This document shows positions 24,020 through 35,937 of a stretch of DNA of 64,000 nt, piece after piece. Origin of the DNA: Clavaria fumosa. Its lineage: Eukaryota > Basidiomycota > Agaricomycetes > Agaricales > Clavariaceae. Below the pieces are notes generated by a model that was not told the DNA's origin, did no database searches, and saw only the letters and a program-made list of their open reading frames with translations. Both the position numbers and the translations under genes were made by a program. The DNA lies in NCBI GenBank assembly GCA_951802425.1, contig OX637806.1, positions 1,178,001 through 1,242,000 of the forward strand, in the 5' to 3' direction. Every line of letters starts with the position of its first letter. Within the stretch, counting starts at the first letter, position 1.

Positions 24020-25974
24020 ATGCCAGCGCCATCCAAAGTCCTCGAGTACATCGACGCTAACGCAGATCGTTTCATCGAGAGGCTTGCAAATGCTGTTGCG
24101 ATTCCGAGGTGCGACCAGAGCGCGGCTCTTTCAATTTAGGGCCCTTCTCTGATCCATATTCACTTCCTATCGATAGCATCAGCGGCGATGAAGCCTTTCG
24201 CGCAGACGTTTTCAAGATGGCGTCTTTCCTTGATGACCAGCTGAAGAATGTCCGAGTCGAGACTAAGCTTGTCGACCTTGGCAAGCACCTGATGGCAGGA
24301 AAGGAAGTCGCCTTACCCCCTGTAATCTTGGGTAAAATTGGGAACGACAAGGGCAAGAAGACAATCCTCATTTACGGGCACTATGATGTGCAGCCGGTGA
24401 GCCCTATGACTTAAGGCAGGCTCTCGAACATCATACACTGCCCTGTATGATGCAATGCGACGCTTCCTGCGAGTCCTCGTATCAAACTGATGGTTGGTGA
24501 TAATCATATAGGCTTCGTTATCAGACGGTTGGGACACAGACCCGTTCAAGCTCACCGCCGCCCCTGACGGTCGCCTCGTCGGTCGCGGTTCGTCGGACGA
24601 CAAAGGACCTGTTCTCGGATGGATTAATGTCCTGGATGCGCACAAGTCTCTCGCTCTCGAGCTTCCCGTAAACTTGAGGTTCTGCTTTGAGGGTATGGAA
24701 GAGAGCGGGAGCGAAGGCCTTGACGCGCTCATTAAAGAGGAGCACGCGAAAGGGAAAGACGGCTGGTTTGGTGACGTGGATTGCGTGTGCATTGTATGGC
24801 CGTTCTTCGCTTATTATATCATGATAGCTGATGCACGAATAGTCCGACAACTATTGGTTGAATAACCGCACACCCGTGCTCACGTATGGTCTCCGCGGAC
24901 TCTGTTATTTCCAAGTGACAGTTTCCGGTCCAGCCAGGGACCTCCACTCAGGCGTTTTTGGAAGGACGGTGCATGAACCGATGACAGACTTGATTTTGCT
25001 CATGAGCAAACTTGTCGACCCTTCTGGAAAGATTCTTGTCCCTGGTGTGGACGAAATGGTCTCCCAGGCTGATGTGGAAGAAAGGTCTGTATCTCTTACA
25101 TTCTACCTCCTAGGCGTCGTTCCAAGTGACATAGGCTGATTGTGCTGCAGAGCCATTTACGAACGCCTGGATTATTCTATACAGGACATCGAGCAGGCCG
25201 TTGGCGCGAAGATAGCCTTGTCGGAGAACAAGGTTGAGGTGCTCATGGGTCGTATGAGACAGCCGAGTCTGTCGCTTCATGGCATTGAGGGCGCCTTCAG
25301 TGGCCCAGGCGCCAAGACCGTCATTCCCGCCAAAGTCAGTGGTAAATTTAGCATACGGTACGCACTCCCCCGCAACGGACAGAACTTCCCGATTACATGA
25401 GCAACCTAGTTTGGTTCCGCCACAGACACCCGAAGTCGTTGAGCCGCTAGTTGTCACGTACCTTACCCAAGAGTTTGCCAAACTCAACAGCAAAAACACG
25501 CTCTCGGTCGAGCCCCACCACGGAGGCAAGCCATGGGTCACGGACCACAGGCACTGGAATTTTGAGGCAGCTAAGCGCGCTACCGAGGTACTTCATACAA
25601 TAGCACATTTTGGGCAGCCAGAAGTGATCTATGATGTGTCCCCTTGTAGGCTATTTACAAGCAAAAGCCTGATTTGACTCGGGAAGGCGGGTCAATCCCC
25701 GTGACTCTCACGTTTGCTGACACACTGGGTGTTAACGTGTTGCTGTTGCCAATGGGACGAGGAGACGATGGTGCCCAGTACGTCACCTTCTCTGGCATCC
25801 GACCCAGTGTAAATGCTTTCACAGTTCGACGAACGAGAAGTTGGATCGCTCCAACTATATTGAAGGAGTGCGTTCTTGCGTTATTCTGCGCGTTAATAGA
25901 CTGACTTTTTTCACCTTCAGACCAAGTTGTTGGGCACATATCTGTACGAGGTTGGCGCATCTACCGAGAAGTAG
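24020..25974 (+). CDS. DUG1: Cys-Gly metallodipeptidase
   Basis: M20-family peptidase that splits Cys-Gly in glutathione turnover. Nine exons (24020-24108, 24177-24396, 24512-24793, 24843-25084, 25151-25357, 25410-25587, 25650-25777, 25825-25867, 25921-25974) give exactly 480 residues. Metal and catalytic motifs: YGHYDVQPA (His and Asp), [10 protein letters not shown] (bridging Asp), [12 protein letters not shown] (Glu base and Glu ligand), SDNYW, and [19 protein letters not shown] (last His ligand). [16 protein letters not shown] marks the dimerisation domain. The frame is open upstream of 24020 but without an ATG, so a mitochondrial leader is not supported. Confidence 0.95.
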
Positions 25975-26154
25975 TGGCTGGGAACATCCTGAAGTGCAGC
26001 CGGCCACGGAAAGCATAGAGGTATCACTGTCTATCACGCAATTGCTGTCGCATTGCCGGCCGAATGTCATATTGTACAATAGGTATGAATATCACAGCTC
26101 GACTTCTGCTTTGATCCTTGGCTCCTCCGAGTATCTGGCGGACATGGCATGCCC

Positions 26155-26895
26155 CTACTTGCCGTCATTTCTTCTGCCTGAAAAGCCTCTGGCGGTTTCT
26201 GAGGAGTTTGTTGGTCCAGTGGGGTTGCGTATGACGGACGACGCTGGAGAAGAGACAGAAGCGTCGGATGGCTGTTTCTTCAGGAGAGGTTTCCCACCCT
26301 CAATGCCGGCCGCACAATGCTGGTCTCCATTTACGATGCCGTTGGCGCCGTCGTCGAATATCCTCTTTCGCGCCTCCCGATACATCGCCTCGCGCACCTT
26401 GTGAGGTAGTAATCGCCGAGCAGCAGCGTCCCCTGGGACGGGCGGTGTCGTCGACGATGACCCCGGGGGTGACGATGACGGCGATGCTGGAGGAAGACGC
26501 TTCAGGATGCGCACTGCGCGCGCGCTGGGAGGTAGAGACAGGGCGCTGGGAGGTAGAGACAGGGCGCTGGGAGGTAGAGATGGCGCGCTGTTCGGAACCT
26601 GGATGATGACGGATGTGAGCTTAGGCATGTCGCTCGCGCTGTATGTGTCCGAGTTCAACGAGACGCCTTGAGAGTCAAAGACTGTACATTTTTCGCTTAC
26701 TCTTCTGCGTCTACTGCAGTTGGGTCGCATTCCTGCTCGCCTTGGGCGTCGTCTTCCTGGTCATCCTCGACTTCCCAATCGTCTGGAATCTTACCCTAAA
26801 ATTGCACCCGATATTAGTCTGACAGGCTTCTCAGATGAATTACGTACGGGTCGTCGCTTCAGGGTATGCGACGTGCTCGCCATGAGCCGCGGCAT
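26155..26895 (-). CDS. SUZ-domain RNA-binding protein (SZRD1-like)
   Basis: Small, mostly disordered protein. An N-terminal exon (MPRLMASTSHTLKRRP) is followed after an intron by IPDDWEVEDDQEDD, then PKLTSVIIQ, AVRILKR, and REAMYREARKRIFDD, which matches the SUZ RNA-binding segment (ExEYxxARxRIF). GPTNSSETARGFSGRR at the end matches the SUZ-C motif. The order DDWE, VIIQ, RILKR, ARKRIF is that of SZRD1. A 21-base tandem repeat encodes three copies of an LPPSALS unit. The splice join between the acidic exon and the last exon (about 26665-26710) was not resolved. Confidence 0.7.
26522..26585. repeat. 21-bp tandem repeat, three copies
   Basis: Unit GGGCGCTGGGAGGTAGAGACA, about three near-identical copies, in frame inside the SUZ-domain gene, encoding repeats of LPPSALS on the minus strand. 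Confidence 0.85.
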
Positions 26896-27046
26896 GCTGG
26901 CCTTCGTTTCCAGCAAGGAGAGTGGCAAAGTCACGTGGTAATGGTATTAATTTTGGCGTTTATTTGGATGTCACGTGTGCGACCTCGTCTACCTCTACCT
27001 CCATTGCGAAAAACAAAATTCTGGCCTGCTGCTGGCGTTCTATGAT

Positions 27047-28664
27047 CTATTGCGTCTTTTTCGCCTCCTCGCCCTCACAGGAGCGGAGGGCAACCCCATC
27101 CTTGTCTCTGTAGAATATGATGTCCCCTTCATCTTCGATGAAGCAGCATTGAGTGAAGGTGCGATACAATGCACGGAACGTGTTCTGGATCGAGTGCATT
27201 GAGAATCCACCCAGAAAGTGGGTTTTACAACGCAAAGAACTTACAGTCGAATCGTAGTTGTAGTCGTCCTTCAGAACTTTCTTGATAGCCTCTGTGACTT
27301 GAGGCTGGTTGTAGAAGGGTATCATGGAGAAGAAGTGGTGTGCGACGTGGTCGTGTGAGACGTTGTGAAGGAAAAAGCGACCGACCCAACCCAAGAGGGG
27401 CCTGTCGATAGTGCCCACCGCACCGCGGAGGAAAGACCATTGCTTCTGGCGATAGTGAGGGAGAGTTGGATCAGAGTGGTGAAGGTAGGTCAGCATGACG
27501 ATCCAGTGATTTGACAGCTGTAGTATGCGTAAGTCTGGCGTCTAGATCGCGAGGTGAAGGCGAGCGCACCAAGTAAGGAATGAAGTAGAACTTGATGAAA
27601 TTGGCGAAGCCAAATCGCTTCGTGTAGTAGCCGACGATCGAGGACATGAACGCAAGCCCAATGTTTGAGATGATGATGAGCTTGCGTTCGTGCGATTTGA
27701 ACAGTGGAGAATCGGGGTCAAAATGCTATTCAATGAGTCAGCATTCCTTAGAGCATGGTATCAGTTCGTCACATACATTTGTACCCGGAGGATACATCGG
27801 AGAACCATGAGCATTGGTCAAAAGATAATATTGCCAACCAAACAGCTGCATCACGAGCATACGAAACAAGGTGTAGATCGGTGTCTCCTCGAATATTTCG
27901 TGATAATCAGCAATTTTAGCTTGCGAAGAGGGCGGAAGGTTGTAGAAAGAACGCGTCCGAGGGACGTAATTCTCGTCCTTCTCTAGTAAACCTGTGGCTT
28001 TCTGTTTGACACAAAATTGTAAATTCATCGACATGGGAAAAGAAAAGCGCGGCTTACATGGTGGGCATGATGGCTTGACCTCCAAGCAAAGTACGGGACA
28101 AAGAGGGACTATCGTGGGATGAGCGTACGAAGATATGCAATAAAAGGGACCTACAGTATGCAGGCTATATCCAATAACATGATTCACCCAGCTGTAAGGG
28201 GACAGGGTACCATGACCAGCCTCATGTGCTGTTGCAGCAAAGAACAGTCAGATGTTGAACGAACGTTGACTGAAAGTTGAATAGACTAACCCATACACCA
28301 ACAAGCCGCGAAGGCAACACCTTGCCAGTGCCAATATGTCGCCCAAAGACCCCACTTCAACGCGAATGCGGCTTGCCAAGGAACTCCACTGCGTAAAGCA
28401 GCGCGCGCGAGAGGTTCGATGTAGGTCGCGAGCTTGAAGAACAACGCTGTGAAAAAGATATCTCTCCCGACAAAGAAGAGAGCCTTGGTGGTGCTCTTCT
28501 GATACAGATGCTTGGGTACAGCAGCATGGATCTCTGCTAATGTAGCCTGCGGAGAATTAACGGTAAGAATAAAAAAGGTCCACAAGAAGGCTTACGGTTG
28601 GAGGTTTGAACGGCTTGTTTTTGCGCGCGATAAACTCTGGAGAGTCCTTGAAGAGAGAATGCAT
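27047..28664 (-). CDS. Fatty acid desaturase (delta-12 type), copy 1
   Basis: ER membrane di-iron desaturase, probably acting on oleate. It starts MHSLFKDSPEFIARKNKPF at 28664. The three histidine boxes are AHEAGH (about 28215-28235), RSSHHAHH (about 28060-28075) and HDHVAHHFF (about 27330-27350). Between them are LEKDENYVPRTRSFYN, HFDPDSPLFKSHERK and LHHSDPTLPHYRQ, and the end EDEGDIIFYRDKDG is shared with the second desaturase. Membrane segments flank the boxes. About seven introns. First box HEAGH differs from HECGH of the neighbour. Regiospecificity is inferred from family resemblance. Confidence 0.88.
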
Positions 28665-30026
28665 GGCTACCAAGAAAGAGGAGATGGGATGAGTAATCCC
28701 AAGCTACTCGGCGAAAATTTGACGCATTTTGAAGTGTCCATGAAAGCACCTCATCGAGATACAGATGAGGCGTGGTTCCCAAAGTGATTCGGCGCGGTCA
28801 TGGTACCACCGGGGTGCGACTACCACGGAGATCAATACCCTGTGTTTCCGCTGAGTACAATCATGCAGAGACCCCACACACTGCCATCAAGACGAATTTT
28901 GCGTTTTGGATCGTTGCATACAATGTATACAGCCGCTCACTCGAAATGGTCCGCGTCATGTGATGCGACCCTGTTTCCGAACGTTCGTTGCGGGACCGCA
29001 TACGGTATACCGTATGCCCCAATTGACCAATTGGAAGCTCGGCGCTGCAGATGCGGCTTCTTCAACTCTACCTTTGGCATGGCCATCGCCAGAACGGCGG
29101 AGTTGTTGGGTTATCGGGAAATTTTCACTGACCTTCGAGAATCTCCACCGTCTTGGCACTAGATTGGCCGGCGTTTTCGCAAAATGTCTGTTGGCGACTT
29201 CGCCGGAAACCCGAGCATCTCTCCATGACACAAACGTGGGCGGTTTACACCGCGACAGGACGTTACGGCGATGACTGGATAAAGATAGGGATGACTGTCA
29301 AAGCACCACCATGACCGAAGGCGACGGTAAGCCCGATTTCTCGATACCTCGTCGGATCGCTAATATTGATCTCCGTAGACAACATGTGCTCTAAAATGTA
29401 CCAGAAAAGTCGGTAGAAACACCGCATGCAGTCCATTTACACTATACACCCCGCTTCGCTCTTGGCATCGATCGGACCGTCCTTTCCAAACTCATCGCGC
29501 ATGTTAGGCTTCGAATTCTCGTGGCACTCCACCAGGTTAGATCAGAGCAAGTTACCCTGTAACGCCGCAAAATTTGCTTTTTCGTGGAAGAAAGTACTGT
29601 ACATTCACACGGTTCCATGCATTTCAACCCCTCTGCTAACAAGTTGGCAGCTTTCATTCGAGGATCTTACTCTCATTTCCCTAGATTTTGAGCGACGCAC
29701 TACAGATGGCTACCTCGGGTATTTGTCCTGACTCATACCCGCATCGCCCTTGTCATGGCTCTGACGGGTATGGTCACGTGTTGGTCGTGGTCTATCCCAA
29801 TCCGGAATATGGCGATCCTTATCAAGCAAGATACCTCCTTTTTGGCCAGATCTAAATTTCGTTATTCAATCTGGGCTATCGGTCATGATGCACATCTTTT
29901 TACCAAAACAGAGCAGAGGCGCTGGATTGGTGGGTGTGAATACAAGTTTAAAAGGCCAGGCCGTGCTGTTGGTTGAAACAAAGGAACGACTCACTTCTTT
30001 CTTCCTCTTGAGCGCCTTCTCTTATC
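28665..30026. promoter_or_regulatory. Divergent intergenic region between the two desaturases
   Basis: 1.36 kb holding both desaturase promoters; a TATA-like TTTAAAAGG lies near 29946. No coding pattern or repeat was recognised. Confidence 0.4.
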
Positions 30027-31613
30027 ATGACTATTAGCACAAACCCTTCCTCGAAACCTGGCACCTACAATGAGGACGACCTCCCAACTTTTGAGCCTAT
30101 GCCATGGTGAATAGACTTGGCTGCTCCCTGATGATCTATATTGACACTACTTTTTGAGGTCGTTGGCTGAAATTCGTTCCGCTATTCCCGCTCATCTCCA
30201 CATCCGAAATACAGCCAAAGGCCTAGCATATCTGGCTCGCGATATAGCCATGGCTGCTGTTTGCTGGAAGCTCGCTACATATATTGACCCTTACTTCAAG
30301 AGCACGAGCGTAAAGCAGCTCGTAACTCCCGCTGGTGCCGAAGTTGCTCGCTGGGCGACCTGGGGTTTATAGTGAGCTGACTTGCCCCGAATTTTAGCCT
30401 TGCGCTTTACTGACACAAATGGCTTCAGTTGGTGGTTCCAGGGACTCATATTCACGGGCATCTGGGTCATTGGTCACGAATGCGGTCATTCTGCCTTCTC
30501 CTCGCATAAACTCGTCAACGATGTCGTCGGCTTTGTGTGTGATGTTCGCTCTCTTCTCCGATCGTCCATCTCATCATTTGCTAGATAACTCACTCTTTCC
30601 TATGGACACCGTACTTCAGCTGGAGGATATCTCACCACCGTCATCACAGTAACCACGCTTCCATGGAGCGCGATGAAGGTGAAATTTACCCATGAATAGT
30701 AGCCCTGCTCACATTGACGACCCGGAACAAGTATATGTTCCGAAAACTAGGTCAGACCTCGGAATCCCTCAAGAAAAGCCAGGCCAGAAAATTGACTACG
30801 AAGATATCCTCGGCGATACCCCTCTGTATACGCTGTACATGCTTGTTCGCCAGCAGGTTCTTGCCTTCCCTGCTTACCTATGTGAGTTTTGGCGCTCTGT
30901 ACGCACCCAGCGCTGAGACTATCCGAACAGTGTTCAACGTTTCTGGACAAAAGGACTACCCCACGTGGACTAACCATTTCGACCCAGGTTCCATCCTCTT
31001 TACTAAAGGTCAACGTAATCTTGTTCTCCTCTCTAACGCCGGTATCGCCGCCATGATCTACGGCGTCAACTGGTCGAGCAGCAAGTGGGGCCTCTCGGAA
31101 GTTGTCAAATACTATGGCATTCCTTGGCTCTGTGTTACCCATTGGTTTATCATGATCACATACCTTCACCACACCGATCCCGCGCTCCCACACTACCGAC
31201 AGAAAGAGTGGACGTATCAGCGAGGTGCTGCCTGCACCGTCGACAGAGATTTCTTGGGCTGGCAAGGCCGTTTCTTCCTCCATGATGTGGCACACTACCA
31301 CGTGGTTCACCATTTCTTCCCCAGGATGCCGTTCTGTACGTTATCGCATCCATTCGAGCGCCTCCTCGTATTCTAACATGTACTCACTCTAGACAATGGC
31401 CCCGAGGCCACCGGATACCTTAGGCAATTTATCGGCGAACATTACATGCGCTCCGAAAAGCCGGTCTTCAAGGCGTTGTGGGACAGCTACAGCCTTTGTC
31501 AATTTGTCGAGGACGAGGGCGACATCCTCTTCTACAGAGACAAGCATGGGAGGGCCTACCGTCGCCCCAGCGACAAATACAGAGTGAAATCTAGTGCTGT
31601 AGAAGTAAAATAG
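30027..31613 (+). CDS. Fatty acid desaturase (delta-12 type), copy 2
   Basis: Seven exons (30027-30106, 30159-30371, 30429-30534, 30585-30678, 30732-30881, 30931-31335, 31393-31613) give exactly 422 residues. Histidine boxes: [19 protein letters not shown] and HYHVVHHFF, all complete. [46 protein letters not shown] and [16 protein letters not shown] are family landmarks. It is a paralogue of the minus-strand desaturase: the spacing of boxes and the tail [14 protein letters not shown] match. Introduces a double bond in acyl chains, most likely oleate to linoleate. One intron uses an AAG acceptor before YVPKTR. Confidence 0.9.
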
Positions 31614-33006
31614 ATGGATGCGACGGTACTCGTAAACGTATTTAGTTTGAATTTTCAATAGACACGTCTTCTTGAATTCAAGTTCATTCCTAATAATGTA
31701 GACCTCCTTCTGCCAGTTCACCGCCACCGGAAAACCACGGCTCTCCCCGAACTACCCTACTCGACACGGCTCCCCAGCCCACGGAGCCACCAGACCCAGA
31801 CTAAACTACGGCACTCCCACAACACCTACCCCACACCTCCGTCACCACCACGCCCCAAAATCCATGTACCTCATGTATAACTGCGTCTTTGTCTTAGCCA
31901 CATGCCGTGACGGTGGTCAGCGCTACTCTTTAAAGCATCAATCGGAACCTATTCTGACATGAACGCGCGTCGCCCGGGTGTGGAGCGTGCGCAAAAACTA
32001 TTGTGCGCCGTCTTGGGAAAAGAAAGCTCGTAGACAAACCGTCTGGTGATCACCGTCCAGTGGTGGCAACAATCTTCCTTCGCTCGCTGACTCGAAGTCA
32101 CTCACATCCAAGCCTCACGGGTTATGCGCTTAGCTTTTTCTGTACCTGAGTGGTATAGGAAAAATCTGTTCTATGCGCCGAATGCGTACGAATCTCTGAC
32201 TACGACATCCCTGTGCTCTTGTGCCATATCTCGCCCACCTTTGGTTTTATTTTTTCTTCGTTCGGCGTATGCTATGACTTGATGCCTTTGGCGGCTCCAC
32301 GACTTGTTCGAACACAAGGTCGCACTAGTCGTCTTTAGTCCTTACGATGGTTGTTTTGCCCGTCGTGAGAGAAAGGCGAAAGAATAGCTCGTCCCGACTC
32401 TGCTCCTTCCCCAAACCCTTTCCCGTTCTTTCGAGGCGTACGTACGCGGAGATAATAATCGAGCGCCCCGAAGAGTCCTCATGGCTCGGACGCCCCCGCC
32501 GATCCTCTGTAACGGCCTCGGGGAGTGTTTACATAACTTGCCCGCGCACCCACAAGGTCATTGGCGGGGAAAGATCATCAGAACGATCTTCGTTCATGCC
32601 CGACCGAGCTGTCCTTTACCAACCATGATTGTTTTGTGGGTGAATGTCTCTTCATTGAAACAGTGGGGGTCTCATTTTCGGCTAGGTGAAGGAATTTCTT
32701 ACGCCAATAAACCCTTGACGTTGAACCAAATGGAAATATCTCTGCATATTCCATGCCCTCGTTGCTTTTGAGAACCCTCACGCCGCGGAGAAGCGTACAG
32801 ACCTTTTCCCGTTCTTGTCTTCCCGCGAAAAAAAAAGTGAGATAGATTCTAAGAAACCGCCGATTGAGGCGCCTTGAATTACAGTACAGTATTGTTTCTT
32901 TGGCAACATTGCTGCGTGACTAACGAGTTGCTGCGTGACTCTTTCGGGGCTCTTGCCAAACAAGGTCAAATACATTCCCTGACGCTGTTCACGCAGACCA
33001 CGGTCA
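31614..33006. other. Intergenic region
   Basis: 1.4 kb, no supported gene, repeat or RNA. Confidence 0.5.
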
Positions 33007-35879
33007 ATGGTACAGATGCAGCTTAATCGCAAAACCGCTAATAGCAGTCCCGGAGCCAGTATGTCAGAAAGAGCGTCGACGCCCTTACCCAGCAGCGATA
33101 AGGAGCAAGAAGACGTAAAGACGCTCACCATGATCTCGCCGAACAGCTCCGAGACTATCGCCCTTCGCGTCCTTCGCAAACATCATGGCGACATCCAACG
33201 TGCCGCAGCCGCCATACTCGAAGGTGATATCGGAGAAACTTCAGAACCGCCGAGATACACCGTGCCGACTAGGCCGACGTCTCCGAAAAGCGCCAGGAAG
33301 GCCGGTCGTGGAAGTCCTGTCGTGGATCTCACGGGCGATGATGAGGATGTTGAACTCGCCCGCGCCCTGAAGGCCTCGCTCGAGACTGTGCACGATACTT
33401 CGCAAGTACGAGGTGTAAATTTCGGGCCCAGCACGCGCGCGCCCGACCCGAATTGGGCTGTTGTTCCCTCCAATGTGCGTTCTGTGTTTCGCAGACCCTC
33501 ATTCGTCAACGGCTTCAGTGCAGGTAGCGGCGTCAAGTACATTAGGCGCACCTCCAAACATAGGCCTCTCACAGGAGGATCGCACTCTGCAGCGTGTGAT
33601 GCAAGAAAGTCTAAATGCAAGCTACAACGAACTCTCCGTGGAAGAGTCATCCTTGGAAGACCGTGTCAGGCGAGACGGTCGGTGCGTCTGCCGTGCAGCG
33701 CAATCACTCAATCACCTTTTAATCTGCCCTGCTGGTTAGGCCAGTGGCGCTCCGCGCCTCTGAGACGTCTCTAATTTACGCGTCGCTGCTGATTCACGCA
33801 TTGTTCTTCGTACCTCAGGTCAGCGTCGACCTTTTTGTTCAGCTCACCTTCAACGTTTTGGCCATATTCATTTTTGATTTGATAGGTGAGGGCTCGCATT
33901 GCCGCCTGGCGGCCAACACAGCCATCCGGAGCGCAGAAAATAACCCCCCCAATTGCTGGACCTGGTACGGGTCCACGAATACCTGTGAAGCGATAACCTT
34001 GTGACCTTTGTGAAATTTCCCGGACATTCCCTTAGAACGTGCTATGTGGTCCTTGCTTGAGGCACATGCTAACATGGACATGGTATATATATCTGAACTC
34101 GAGTCGGATCGGACACTGGAAGTTTTCGGACCGAGAGGTTGGGACGGTACTACTGGTCCAACCGTGAGGGAACTGAGTCGGCGTACGTATCGTCTTATTC
34201 GAGGGCATCGATATCTCCTTGCACGCTGCGTTCGCTTCGCCGTGGTTTCTCCTAATTTTGAAATGCGTTTTTGCTGACTTCGCCGTACAGAATTTCTGGC
34301 CACAATAGCGAGGCTCGTGGAGTCACTCGTGATGAGCCCAGAACAACGGAGGTATTTGCTCTCGTTCTCCTGGCCGCACAGCTACATGTCCGCTGTCTGG
34401 TTTCTCTTAGGCTTTTTAGCTTCCGTTATGGTAACCTCGCCCCAATGGCGCCTTCTCAGCCCATGTCACAAATCATAGAGACTACGCCGCAACCCACAGA
34501 GACCGTATCGCCTCCCTCCGACGCTACGGGACCCTCTCCCGATCCGACCTCCAGCAATCCAACAATTACTCCCACGTCTGTGCAGGATGCATGTATCGTT
34601 GAAGTTGACCTCGACCTGCCCATTGGGCAAGAAAACGACCTCGTCTCTCGTCTCTCCGCCCAACTCCTCCGTGGAGGGGAAGGACAGGGTCAACAGGTGA
34701 TCATCGACCCGTCTGATGTCGTCACATTCCAGCTGCAGCGCAGCAACGGAGGGCGAAGTGGGAACGGGACCGGAGGCCAGGAGAGGAAGCCTTTTGTGTT
34801 TCCGAAGCATGTGTTCCTTGATCAATTTTTGGCCTCCAATGCGGAGTTAGCGAGGTCAAAACGAGACTTATTAACTTCGATAGAAAAGGAACTCGACAGC
34901 CTCAATACACGGAGAGGGGCACTGAGGTGGCACAAGGTATAATTTTAGCCAGAAACTAGGATATGCAATAACACACCTTGGTCCAGGGTAATGATACACT
35001 GAAGAATCTCCGCTCCTCGATTTACTACTTCGAGAATGTGGCCCAGGCGGATGACTCCGGACGGGAAGATCAGATAAAATCCGCGACAGACAAGCTGAAG
35101 AAGTGTTTGGCAAAACTGGAGCATGAACTTATCGGTATGTGCATTCTACGCCCAGACAATACAGTAATCATATGCAAGAACTCGTCAGTGATCACTGAAC
35201 AAATCGACAAACTACAATCGCAATTCAAAGGCTTGTTTGACACACAAGATTTCCAGCAGCATAGAGTGGGCTTATGTCCTCTGTTCACAATTGCATTCCT
35301 CGCCGACTGATCAGCGCTGTAATAGTATGATCTACGCGTGGTGTTTATGCACGATGGGCTATTCGGAAGACGGCAATTATACACATATGTTCAGGACAAG
35401 GCTAAATGGTGGAAAGTAATCGATAACGAAGTCACTGAAGTAGGATCCAAATATTTCTCTCGCTTTGTTCATCTCATTTGGCTAACGCATTCAGGTGTCC
35501 GAAGAAGTCGTTCTCACCGACACTACGGGCTTGCATTTGGGCGCTGGTCCGTATTTGTTGATTTATAGCCGCGCCTTGGCACCAGAGGAGCAAGTGAAGC
35601 ATGATTTCGAGAACATCAACTGGCCTGAACCATTGAGGGTTCGTGCTTCCTGTTGCCATGATTCTGTTTTCATTGCTCCTAACAAGCCCAATTGAATAGA
35701 ATTCAGTGCAACACAACAACGATGTATTTCTGTCCGCTTTAAGCCCAGAGACACGGGCGCGGCTCATAGGTAATCGAAAGAGCGCCTCGGTTCTAGATGA
35801 GTTCCGAGATGAAGAAATGTCCGTCAAGACACAGGACGTAGATCAACAGACCCAGATGGACATTGTTTCACAAAGCTGA
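33007..35879 (+). CDS. USP25/28-like protein, predicted catalytically dead
   Basis: Twelve exons (33007-33474, 33524-33681, 33740-33818, 33886-33964, 34036-34182, 34291-34351, 34411-34936, 34987-35134, 35189-35265, 35326-35439, 35495-35638, 35700-35879) give 726 residues. Order: a UBA-like helix set (ALRVLRKHHGDIQRAAAAIL), a SUMO-interacting motif (VVDLTGDDED), UIM 1 (VELARALKASLE), UIM 2 (QEDRTLQRVMQESLN), then a USP fold. This order matches USP25/28. Where the Cys box is expected the chain reads VALRASETSLIYASLL, with no cysteine in the exon. The His box reads FMHDGLFGRRQLYTYV, lacking the GHY histidine. VTEVSEEVVL and GPYLLIYSR close the fold. It probably binds but does not cleave ubiquitin chains. 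An ATG at 33061 is an alternative start. Confidence 0.8.
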
Positions 35880-35937
35880 AATTTATAATCTAATTTGCAA
35901 CTACACACGCTATAGCAAGTATTATATGTATTCCTAG

